This document shows, in pieces, positions 1-6,221 of a DNA stretch of 6,330 nucleotides. Position 1 is the first letter of the stretch. Each line of letters opens with the position of its first letter. The notes under the pieces were generated by a model. That model saw nothing but the letters and a program-made list of their open reading frames with translations, was not told where the DNA came from and ran no database searches. Source of the DNA: DAOSVX01 sp964616495 (GTDB lineage Bacteria; Bacillota_I; Bacilli_A; RF39; UBA660); assembly GCA_964616495.1 (NCBI GenBank), contig CAZTRF010000054.1, positions 1 to 6,330 of the forward strand. Direction: 5' to 3'. The position numbers and the translations under genes are program-made.

Positions 1-26
1 TTATATCTATAATATCACAATTATTG

Positions 27-122
27 CTATTTGACAAAACTTAGATAATCATAAAAAGGATATTTTTTTAGTTTTTTTAAATGGTTATAAATTCCATCAG
101 CAACAATGTAATTAAAATGTTT
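27..122 (-). pseudogene. Possible C-terminal remnant of an unknown gene
   Basis: This minus-strand frame of 31 codons plus a TAG stop is open from a TAA at 123-125. It reads with natural-looking composition, including YIVADGIYNHLKKLKKYPF followed by YDYLSFVK. It has no ATG, GTG or TTG start in frame and no ribosome site. It may be the tail of a decayed gene left beside the operon, or chance in AT-rich DNA. I do not recognise the family. Nothing else was seen in the leftmost 150 bases apart from the A/T stem-loop. Confidence 0.2.
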
Positions 123-140
123 TTATTATAAAAATTTTAA
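112..140 (-). other. A/T-only stem-loop just after the LamG gene
   Basis: TTAAAAT and a run of T (112-123) can pair with AAAA and TTTTAA (130-140) with one bulged G at 119, giving about 11 A-T pairs. It starts 11 bases after the stop codon at the end of the operon, where a terminator would be expected. It has no G-C pair in the stem and no T run after it on the minus strand, so its role as a terminator is doubtful. Confidence 0.25.
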
Positions 141-150
141 GAACTCAATA

Positions 151-2262
151 TTATTCAAGATTTAATATATATGGATCAGCACTGGTTCCCGTTCCAGTTA
201 CAATAGTTCTACTATTAATATGGATAGTAGGCATTGCATTAAAAGAAACTGCATCTTGATTTATACGGCTAGCTCTTCTTTTACTAATAGTAGATGGTAA
301 AGTAACCATCCAAACATCCCAACTATTGTGAGAAGTTTGAGTACAAGTCCAATAATTAATTGTGCTCGAAGCTCTGGCTGTAATATAATTACCACTGATG
401 CCGCCTACATCTAAATTAGACGTCACCAGTCCAGCTTCCATTGTATCAACCAAACTCATTAATCCTACCTTTCCGGTCCAAGTTTTAGAAGTTTCTTGAG
501 ACTTTGCCAAAGAATAGTCGGCACCTAAGTCCACCCCTCCAACATTATAGATTCCATCTACCATAATATCCCTCAATCTTGAATCTAATGAATCATAGTA
601 AGTAGTATTCAAATAAATGTTTAAAGAAGCTTCAGTTCCTACATTTCCACTAGCTGCAACTCCATCTTTTTGCCCATTGACAGTAGACAATAAACCATAC
701 TCAGTCCAAGCATTACACCCATTAGCAGCAGCTCTGTTACAGTAAGTATTGCTACTATTATCTCTTAATCCTTCAGTATCATAAGCTATACTGGTAAAAG
801 GATTAGAAATTTTTAATAATCTGGCAATCTTATTAGGAAAAAATGAAATTATTCGATATGTCTCACTAGTAGTAGTAATATTTCCACTGCCATCATCATC
901 ATTAATATTTATTTGAAGATAATTTTTAGGATTAGATCCTTTGAATATTAGTTTGCCAGAAACATCGGCATATAGTCCTTCACCAGCTGTAGCATAAGAA
1001 TAAGCTACAGCTTCATCGACTAAACGTTCATTAGATGCTACTCCTGCCTCAGTCGGATAGTTTTCTAAATCGGCCGTGTAATTAGTTTCCAATTCATTAT
1101 CCGATAAGGCTCTATTATATACTCTAATGGCAAAGATATTCCCTTTTAAATATTGAGTATTGGCATCATTAAAACGACCTATTTTCATATTTTCTTGGGA
1201 AATAGAAGCATCAGCTTCAATATTAACGGTATTGGTAAGAACATTATTAACATAGTAATATAATTTATTATCGGTTCTTATTAATTGAAGATGATATCTA
1301 GTTGATAAAGCAATATCTGTAATAAAGGCTGTTTGTTGACTTGGCGGAGAATTACCATACGCTGAAGAATTGTTACTAAAAAAGGTAATTAAACTCGTAT
1401 TTGGAAATACTCCTGATTGCTTTTTTACATTAATTTTAAATCTACCACTACTATTACTTGCATTAGCGACCTGAGAAATTACTGTTTGATCTACCGTTGT
1501 TCCAAAAGCAGCACTTTGAGTTTCGATATAAGTTTCTAAAGTAAAATCTCCGGTTGCCGGAATAAAAGGAAGAGTTCCTGTCAAATAGTCGCCACTTCCA
1601 TCAAAAACATACATATTTTTGGTGGGATCTTGATAAACGTCTCCAAAAATAGTAAATTCGTGATGATTAGTTGTGGCATCCACCCACTTCCCATTTGCCG
1701 CAAAATCATAACCTCTTAAATTTAAAACTAAACCATTTGAAGTATAAGAAGCAGCAGATGCTAAACCTTGATGTTCAAGAAATAAAAACTCAAAACTAAT
1801 AGCTACGTCCGTATCTGACGGCAAAACAGTAACAACACTACGATATTTTATTGTTACTTTAATAGTAGCTTCGCTATGAGGAATTATTAAAAAGCCAGTA
1901 TTAAGCCCAATAGTTTCATAAGAAACATTAACGTTATTTTTAGCCAACTCATTAATTTCATCATAATCATAGGTAATTTCAGTAGTATTTTTAAAAGTTA
2001 TATAGTAACTAATAGTAGAATCTAAATTGGGTAGATCTCCACTCATGGTTATTGTTTTGTCAGAATAATTAGGAGTATAGGCTTCAGTAGCATCATTTAA
2101 TAAAACGGCTCCAGAAACGGTTTCGATTTTAAGACTCGATTCGCCAGCAACCAAAGCAGTTCCTCCCAAGGTTAATACAGTTGTAAGTGATGAATAACCT
2201 ACACTCAAAAAGAAAAAGCCTAATATTATTACAGAAATTATTATTCTATTAGTTTTCTTCAT
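151..2262 (-). CDS. Large secreted surface protein: SipW-type signal peptide, LamG-like domain, C-terminal Firmicutes surface module
   Basis: This 703-residue protein is probably exported by Sec and cut by the peptidase encoded two genes upstream. Residues 6-23 form a hydrophobic helix followed by GYSSLTTVLTLGGTALVAG, which closely matches the first gene of the operon and is typical of SipW-dependent signals. Residues 40-165 look like a beta-sandwich of the TasA/camelysin type. Residues about 178-398 read as a LamG/concanavalin A-like lectin domain: NGLVLNL at the start, YVFDGSGDYL, FTLETYI, then the closing IFAIRVYNRALSDNE. Residues about 428-703 are a module seen in many surface proteins of uncultured Firmicutes (GEGLY, YRIISF, CNAWTEYG, WTGKVGLMS), ending GTGTSADPYIL. 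Cysteines lie at 508, 516 and 640. There is no C-terminal helix or sortase signal, so the way it is held at the surface is not visible. The ATG lies 14 bases inside the preceding gene with only a weak ribosome site, so translational coupling is likely. The ligand is unknown; domain calls are from memory of family patterns. Confidence 0.85.
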   Translation of the reverse strand: MKKTNRIIISVIILGFFFLSVGYSSLTTVLTLGGTALVAGESSLKIETVSGAVLLNDATEAYTPNYSDKTITMSGDLPNLDSTISYYITFKNTTEITYDYDEINELAKNNVNVSYETIGLNTGFLIIPHSEATIKVTIKYRSVVTVLPSDTDVAISFEFLFLEHQGLASAASYTSNGLVLNLRGYDFAANGKWVDATTNHHEFTIFGDVYQDPTKNMYVFDGSGDYLTGTLPFIPATGDFTLETYIETQSAAFGTTVDQTVISQVANASNSSGRFKINVKKQSGVFPNTSLITFFSNNSSAYGNSPPSQQTAFITDIALSTRYHLQLIRTDNKLYYYVNNVLTNTVNIEADASISQENMKIGRFNDANTQYLKGNIFAIRVYNRALSDNELETNYTADLENYPTEAGVASNERLVDEAVAYSYATAGEGLYADVSGKLIFKGSNPKNYLQININDDDGSGNITTTSETYRIISFFPNKIARLLKISNPFTSIAYDTEGLRDNSSNTYCNRAAANGCNAWTEYGLLSTVNGQKDGVAASGNVGTEASLNIYLNTTYYDSLDSRLRDIMVDGIYNVGGVDLGADYSLAKSQETSKTWTGKVGLMSLVDTMEAGLVTSNLDVGGISGNYITARASSTINYWTCTQTSHNSWDVWMVTLPSTISKRRASRINQDAVSFNAMPTIHINSRTIVTGTGTSADPYILNLE

Positions 2263-3346
2263 TGTTATTCTGCTCTTCTTTTAAAATATAAATATAGGCT
2301 AATTGATTATTTATAATAACAAATAAACTTTCTAGATTAGGTCTAAGCTCAATGTGCAAAATTGATTTCTCGGCCCCTTCTCTTGCATCTAATAATTCTT
2401 CAAAACTTTCAACTTCAATAATGTTATAATCTTTTAAAGAAGGTATATTTTTGCTTTTAACAATGATGCTGTCATATTCTTTCATAATTTTATTTAACGC
2501 CTTACTATAGTAAGTTTTTTGCTTATTTAATTTTACAAATAATCTAACCAGTTTTACTACAATAATTATTTCTAATATAACATACACTATACATAAAGAG
2601 AAATACATGATGTTCATTTCACTTTTTTCACTAGTAGCTTCAATAATGTTAGCGTTATTTATTTTATTATAGTTTATTTTAATATCAACAGTTTGCTCTG
2701 ATAAAGGTATTTCTACTGTCATTACTTGTTCTTTATTAATAGGCTTAGAAAATTCCTTGTATGTCCCATCTAAGGTTACATAAAAAGTTATTGTCAATGT
2801 ACTGTCTAAAGATAAAATATAGTTCTTTTTAAAAGCCCCCACTAAATCATTGTATTTACCATAATCAATAGAAATTAATTTGTTAACACTGTAAAGAGAT
2901 GAGTTTACCATATTAGTAGACACTTCTGGTAAAATAGTTTCTTCTTTAGTATATAATACCTTTTTAGGATTACTTCGCTCATAAGCCACTACTTTAGCTA
3001 CAGCATAGTATTTATAATTATAATCAAAAGCAGCTGATGAATTAAAATTATAATTAAACAAAAAATCAATATGGTCTATTAAACTAGCAACATATTGCAT
3101 ATCTTTTTCTAAGTATTCAGTTTCAAAAATATCGTTTTCTTTTAAATAAACTTTATAATCTAAATCACTAGTTTCATTGTAATAAATAGCTTTTGGTATA
3201 TGTCCTTCGTATGATCTATTAAAGCAAAAAACTGCTAAAAAGCCAAATACAATAAGAGCAAAAATGCTAATTATAATACTAACAGATGATTTTAATTTTC
3301 GACGATAAACAGTTTGCTTGTAGTATTTTTGATCTCTAGTTTTCAC
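2249..3346 (-). CDS. DUF5305-type bitopic membrane protein, probable accessory factor of SipW-type export
   Basis: This 365-residue protein has a basic N-terminus, a helix at about 21-42, an outside domain at about 43-244, a second helix at about 246-270 and a cytosolic tail to 365. The outside domain begins with the pattern YNETSDLDYKVYLKEND and continues with a tyrosine-rich YVASLIDHIDFLFNY stretch. The tail contains KIMKEYDSIIV and VESFEELLDARE, then a short beta-rich end (LFVIINNQLAYIYIL). This architecture matches DUF5305, a family of bacteria and archaea often found near signal peptidases; its biochemical role is not established. The start is GTG, because no other start with a ribosome site keeps the first helix and the next internal methionine is at residue 86. 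The gene begins 19 bases after the peptidase stop and its end overlaps the LamG gene by 14 bases. I infer a role in substrate presentation, assembly or peptidase control, based on position only. Confidence 0.82.
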   Translation of the reverse strand: MKTRDQKYYKQTVYRRKLKSSVSIIISIFALIVFGFLAVFCFNRSYEGHIPKAIYYNETSDLDYKVYLKENDIFETEYLEKDMQYVASLIDHIDFLFNYNFNSSAAFDYNYKYYAVAKVVAYERSNPKKVLYTKEETILPEVSTNMVNSSLYSVNKLISIDYGKYNDLVGAFKKNYILSLDSTLTITFYVTLDGTYKEFSKPINKEQVMTVEIPLSEQTVDIKINYNKINNANIIEATSEKSEMNIMYFSLCIVYVILEIIIVVKLVRLFVKLNKQKTYYSKALNKIMKEYDSIIVKSKNIPSLKDYNIIEVESFEELLDAREGAEKSILHIELRPNLESLFVIINNQLAYIYILKEEQNNNEEN

Positions 3347-3360
3347 AAAGGCACCCCTTT
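3344..3360 (-). promoter_or_regulatory. GTG start and ribosome site of the DUF5305 gene inside a small hairpin
   Basis: The minus strand reads AAAGGGGTGCCTTT (3360-3347) directly before the GTG start (3346-3344). The purine-rich AAAGGGG is the only plausible ribosome site and sets this start. AAAGG and CCTTT can pair around a GGTG loop, partly hiding the site. Together with the GTG codon this would lower translation relative to the peptidase gene, which has a clean AGGAG and ATG. Confidence 0.5.
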
Positions 3361-3365
3361 CACAT

Positions 3366-4496
3366 CTATATTAATAGGTAACTTAACCAAACTGAAGGAT
3401 AACCGATATAAGGAATTTTAAAAATAGCCTTCCCTATAACCATTTCTTCAGTTATTTCATAATTATCATTACCGTTATTATTGTCTCCTTTAGTTTGAAA
3501 TATATATTTTTCGTTTTCTTTCTCAATAGAAATAATTCTATGAACTATCGTCTTTCCTTGATAGTTATGAGCCAAAACATCCCCTTTTTCAAAAATGCTT
3601 AATTCATCAGAATTGGTCTTTTTAATAATTAGAACGTCACCAATCTTAATATTTGGCTCCATAGAACCACTTGCTATAGTTAAAGCATAATATTTAAAAA
3701 GTCCAGAAATAAAATAAACCATAACTCCAATTATTATGCCAATAAAAGTGTTTCTAATTATTCTTATTACTCGTTTATTACCTATAAAAGATATTTTTTC
3801 TTTGGTATATAAGCTATTAAATCTAAGTAATAAAAACATAGGCACTGCAAATTCTAAAATTGCTTTAATATAATCACCTAAATCAGGGATTATTGGTAGT
3901 ATAAATATTGGTAATTCCATAATAAGTCTATATAAAATAGTTGGCTTATAGCCGCCTTTAAGTGTTACATAGCTTAATAAAATGTTCCTTGATATGCTAG
4001 GTAAGATAACAGTTCCTAAACATTTTAATAATTCAGTAGCTTGGTGATAATTATATAAACGAAATTTTAAAAGTACATCTAGTAGTACAAAAGAGGTCAC
4101 CAATAATATTGGAATTATTTTTTTGGAATTTGATTTCTTTAAGATTTGATATCTCAGTAATTCTTCACCAATTATCAAGAGGATTACTGGTATTATATTA
4201 ATCATAATTCCTTTGAAAGTTAAATTATATGAGCTTTCAAAAAAACCAGTAAATATGCCACACAAGTATGTAAATATTAAATATAAAAATGCATAAATAA
4301 ATATTTGTTGCATTGTATCTTTAGTATGAAGTAATTTTTCTCTTGGAAAACCAATTAATATTTTTAACAATAGAACGATTCCGAAGCAAGCCCCAATATA
4401 ATAATATTGATTAAACACAGTTCCAAGATATAAGTTAAATAGAAGACTAGACGTAACTAATAATAAAACAATTGTAACTTTATCAGTACTCTTCAT
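3366..4496 (-). CDS. Signal peptidase I of SipW/ER type with a large N-terminal membrane domain
   Basis: This is a membrane serine protease (S26 family) that removes signal peptides on the outer face of the membrane. The catalytic part covers about 249-376. It has an anchoring helix (250-268), the serine box SGSMEP (Ser278), the base box VHRI (His319) and the box KGDNN (Asp338). Histidine in place of the usual bacterial lysine marks the SipW/Sec11/archaeal type. The protein has 376 residues, while SipW-type enzymes are usually about 190. The extra 240 residues form about seven hydrophobic helices, with GEELLRYQIL at 110-119 and GGYKPTILYRLIMEL at 181-195, which recall CPBP (CAAX-type) membrane proteases without their full active site. 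The gene has a strong AGGAG site (4504-4508) seven bases before ATG. It follows the TasA-like gene after 56 bases. Its natural substrates are probably the two SipW-signal proteins flanking it. The peptidase call is secure; the CPBP likeness is tentative. Confidence 0.92.
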   Translation of the reverse strand: MKSTDKVTIVLLLVTSSLLFNLYLGTVFNQYYYIGACFGIVLLLKILIGFPREKLLHTKDTMQQIFIYAFLYLIFTYLCGIFTGFFESSYNLTFKGIMINIIPVILLIIGEELLRYQILKKSNSKKIIPILLVTSFVLLDVLLKFRLYNYHQATELLKCLGTVILPSISRNILLSYVTLKGGYKPTILYRLIMELPIFILPIIPDLGDYIKAILEFAVPMFLLLRFNSLYTKEKISFIGNKRVIRIIRNTFIGIIIGVMVYFISGLFKYYALTIASGSMEPNIKIGDVLIIKKTNSDELSIFEKGDVLAHNYQGKTIVHRIISIEKENEKYIFQTKGDNNNGNDNYEITEEMVIGKAIFKIPYIGYPSVWLSYLLI

Positions 4497-4518
4497 ACAC
4501 TAGCTCCTTTTTATTCAT

Positions 4519-4545
4519 GGACAAAAGAGTTAAACTCTCTTGCCC
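4519..4545 (-). promoter_or_regulatory. Intergenic RNA hairpin between the TasA-like gene and the peptidase gene
   Basis: On the minus strand GGGCAAGAGAGTT and AACTCTTTTGTCC can pair as a stem of 11 or more base pairs around a small TTTAA-type loop. Two pairs are G-U, which hold in minus-strand RNA but become A-C mismatches in plus-strand RNA, so the minus-strand transcript is the likely structured one. No T run follows (the next bases are ATGAATAAAAAGG), so it is not a standard terminator. It lies just after the first gene's stop and before the peptidase ribosome site. A role as a 3' stabiliser or partial attenuator, giving more substrate than enzyme, is inference. Confidence 0.65.
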
Positions 4546-4552
4546 ATAAATA

Positions 4553-5161
4553 TTAGTTCTGTCCGTAAATAATAGTTGCTCCTAAGTTTGCAATTTCTAC
4601 GTCTGCTGTTGGTACAGATGTGGCTGTTGCGTCGTAACCGATTATTAATCTTAATTTCCTGGTTTGACCAGCAGTTAAAGTGTCATTAACTGCAACTTCT
4701 GTTTCATTTGCTGGATTAGCATTGTAATAAACCAACTTATAAATTAGTTTGCCGCTAACTAAAGCTTCATCAGCAGTTTTAGTTTCACCAGTAGATCCTG
4801 CAGTTACAGTTGGAGTATTATAGGTAAAAGTTTTGATAATAGCCGGTAAAGTCCCAGCATTTGTTACATCAAAAGTATAAGATACCTCATCTCCAGGAGT
4901 TGCTAATGTGACTTCATGCAAAGTAACTGATGTTGTTCCTAAAGCAATAGGATCAGTGTCAGGTACACTAGCATGTCCAACTGTAGCAGCTGTGCTTAAA
5001 GTCCCTGTTACAAAATGAACATCCCAGCTGTTTCCTGAAACGGTAGCAGTACCATTAATCGTTAATGTCTGTGACAATGATGCATAAGCAATTGACAAAC
5101 CTACAACAGCAATACATATTGCTATTATGCCTAATACTCTTCCTCCTCGATCTTTTTCCAT
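4553..5161 (-). CDS. TasA/camelysin-like secreted protein with SipW-type signal peptide
   Basis: This 202-residue exported protein is the first gene of the operon. A short basic N-terminus (MEKDRGGR) is followed by a helix at 9-26 and the sequence AYASLSQTLTINGTATVSG, so cleavage near AYA at 26-28 is likely. The mature part contains the typical VTLATPGDEVSYTFDVTNAG strand region (84-103), with LPAIIKTF next, then a second strand-rich half ending YGQN. This pattern, a beta-sandwich with a transport-type PGD-SYTFDV-N-G motif, is that of the SipW-dependent family containing TasA, CalY and many surface proteins of gut Firmicutes. It has no cysteine after the signal region and no C-terminal anchor. 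A ribosome site AAGGA (5171-5175) stands about nine bases before the ATG, and a promoter lies at 5209-5238. TasA itself forms matrix fibres and CalY is reported to be a metalloprotease; neither activity can be claimed here. A fibre or surface-layer subunit is the best guess. Confidence 0.88.
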   Translation of the reverse strand: MEKDRGGRVLGIIAICIAVVGLSIAYASLSQTLTINGTATVSGNSWDVHFVTGTLSTAATVGHASVPDTDPIALGTTSVTLHEVTLATPGDEVSYTFDVTNAGTLPAIIKTFTYNTPTVTAGSTGETKTADEALVSGKLIYKLVYYNANPANETEVAVNDTLTAGQTRKLRLIIGYDATATSVPTADVEIANLGATIIYGQN

Positions 5162-5208
5162 AAACTCTCTTCCTTTCTATGTTTTCTATTTACGTAAAAT
5201 ACCCTCGT

Positions 5209-5238
5209 ATATTACTAAATAAGTGTAACATATATCAA
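5209..5238 (-). promoter_or_regulatory. Sigma-A-like promoter of the four-gene secretion operon
   Basis: On the minus strand TTGATA (5238-5233) is separated by 18 bases from TAATAT (5214-5209). The -35 box matches five of six consensus bases and the -10 box four of six. Transcription would start near 5202, leaving a leader of about 40 bases before the ATG at 5161. No promoter of similar quality was noticed in the short gaps between the four genes. The leader contains a 10-bp perfect palindrome, TTTACGTAAA, at 5189-5198, which could be a regulator site or chance in AT-rich DNA. Confidence 0.55.
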
Positions 5239-5243
5239 TAAGC

Positions 5244-5281
5244 AAAATCTACAATTTTGTTAAAAATATTTACATTTGTTA
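5244..5281. repeat. Two abutting imperfect 19-bp direct repeats upstream of the operon promoter
   Basis: The 19-base units at 5244-5262 and 5263-5281 share 14 positions: both begin AAAAT and end TTTGTTA on the plus strand. They end six bases before the -35 box of the operon promoter. A related box in the opposite direction, GTAACA, lies in the promoter spacer (5225-5230). They could be binding sites for a regulator or an AT-rich upstream element; low complexity makes chance possible. Confidence 0.4.
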
Positions 5282-5356
5282 CTGAAAAAAAGAGCATCTT
5301 AAATAAGGAACATAAAAGCATCACAAAAAATAGTGTCAAAATTTAAGGCTTTTTAT

Positions 5357-5896
5357 TTAATTATGACCTTTTGTAAAAGACATTTTTCCCCTAATAAATT
5401 CACTTAAAAATTCTAAATAATTATTATTTATATAAATTTTTTTCTTTTTACTTTGAGTAAAAATTTCAATCATCTCTTTATTATAATTCACTTTAATATA
5501 TTCTATTTCTTTAAAAGGAATATGAATAGCCCCACAATTCAATTCTAGGCTTTCTTTAAGCCATACTCTAATTCTATCTTTGCTATACTCGTTTCCTTTA
5601 TCAACAATTCTAATTTCTTCATCATTCATTTCATATAAAGTAAACTTTTCGCCAGGCTTAAAAATAGTTCCAATATAATAAAGGGTTGATATTAAAGATA
5701 TTCCCCCTAATAAAATTAAGCAAAAGATAGTAATAGTCTTATTTAAATCTTTAGAAAGAATTCCTAAAATTAATCCAAGCAAAAGAATTAATCCTACATA
5801 AATAGCAAGAATTTTATATAGTAATTTGTTATTCTGAATCAAATCAAATGTATAGGCCCATCTAAAATTACCCTTTTCGTTCTTATATAGTTTCAT
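5357..5896 (-). CDS. Hypothetical two-helix membrane protein with a soluble, possibly PH-like, tail
   Basis: I do not recognise a named family. The 179-residue protein starts with a short cytosolic stretch (MKLYKNEKGNFRWAYTFDL), has helices at about 28-47 and 55-77, and then a soluble domain at about 83-173. That domain alternates charged and hydrophobic residues in strand-like segments (EKFTLYEMNDEEIRIV, GAIHIPFKEIEYIKV, EMIEIFTQ, KKKIYIN) and ends in a helix (LEFLSEFIRG). Two helices followed by strands and a final helix resemble the YcxB-like or bacterial PH-like membrane proteins of Firmicutes, but the match is only by layout. It has its own promoter (5917-5945) and an AGGAG site (5906-5910) nine bases before the ATG, so it is a real, separately transcribed gene. 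The 195-base gap after it and the promoter of the next operon argue that it is not part of that unit. Confidence 0.8.
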   Translation of the reverse strand: MKLYKNEKGNFRWAYTFDLIQNNKLLYKILAIYVGLILLLGLILGILSKDLNKTITIFCLILLGGISLISTLYYIGTIFKPGEKFTLYEMNDEEIRIVDKGNEYSKDRIRVWLKESLELNCGAIHIPFKEIEYIKVNYNKEMIEIFTQSKKKKIYINNNYLEFLSEFIRGKMSFTKGHN

Positions 5897-5916
5897 ACAG
5901 TCATTCTCCTAATAAA

Positions 5917-5945
5917 ATGTTAAACTAAATAAGAAAATAAGTCAA
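5917..5945 (-). promoter_or_regulatory. Promoter of the two-helix membrane protein gene
   Basis: TTGACT (5945-5940) and TAACAT (5922-5917) lie exactly 17 bases apart on the minus strand, matching five and four of six consensus bases. The start site would be near 5910, giving a very short leader that begins at or just before the AGGAG ribosome site (5910-5906). The -35 box sits directly behind the secG terminator. Confidence 0.55.
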
Positions 5946-5971
5946 TAAAAAAGCAAACATAAAGTTTGCTT
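5944..5971 (-). terminator. Rho-independent terminator after secG
   Basis: On the minus strand AAGCAAAC pairs with GTTTGCTT around a five-base TTTAT loop (5951-5971). The stem's final TT runs on into TTTT (5950-5947), giving a run of six T. The hairpin begins six bases after the secG stop codon. The eight-base-pair stem has only three G-C pairs, so it may be leaky. Confidence 0.72.
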
Positions 5972-5976
5972 ACTTT

Positions 5977-6198
5977 TTAAGTAGTAGTAATAAAAATATA
6001 GAAAGCAATAACAAAGAAAGCTATCCCTAAGCAAAGGGTTAAACGACTAATAAATAGTTCGGATCCTCTTTCTTTTTGATTTTTAAATAAAGATTCATTT
6101 CCTCCAGTAATTATCTGACTAGCATCACTGGCTTTACCACTTTGTAGTAAAACGATTGCTATTAATAATACTGATACTATTAACATTATAATTTCCAT
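5977..6198 (-). CDS. secG: Preprotein translocase subunit SecG
   Basis: This is the small non-essential subunit of the SecYEG channel, which aids SecA-driven export across the cytoplasmic membrane. The 73 residues have the usual length and two-helix hairpin. The first helix (about 3-19) ends in the family signature LLIAIVLLQSGK; a loop follows with GGNESLFKNQKERGSELFISRLT, and the second helix is about 53-70. The ATG is supported by an AGGTGA ribosome site (6203-6208) four bases upstream. A hairpin terminator follows the stop codon closely. In many Firmicutes secG is followed by rnr and smpB; here that linkage is absent, because the gene ends at a terminator and the next gene is a membrane protein of unknown role. 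The exported proteins of the neighbouring operon would need this channel, but secG itself looks separately transcribed. Confidence 0.93.
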   Translation of the reverse strand: MEIIMLIVSVLLIAIVLLQSGKASDASQIITGGNESLFKNQKERGSELFISRLTLCLGIAFFVIAFYIFITTT

Positions 6199-6221
6199 TA
6201 TATCACCTGTCTCAGTTATCT

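Noticed and set aside
30..57. Plus-strand promoter based on TTGACA at 30-35
   Set aside because: No acceptable -10 box is found at 16-18 bases, and no plus-strand gene follows; the whole region downstream is coding on the minus strand.
57..78. T-rich tract on the plus strand as a terminator for a gene to the left
   Set aside because: The T runs are not preceded by any G-C-containing stem on the plus strand.
283..300. LPSTI in the 703-residue protein as a sortase signal
   Set aside because: It lies about 45 residues before the C-terminus, and no hydrophobic helix or basic tail follows.
5244..5281. CRISPR repeats
   Set aside because: There are only two abutting imperfect copies without spacers.
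5285..5356. Terminator for the two-helix membrane protein gene
   Set aside because: A four-pair stem AAGA-TGC-TCTT before a T run (near 5285-5301) and a bulged A/T stem further upstream exist, but both are too weak to call.
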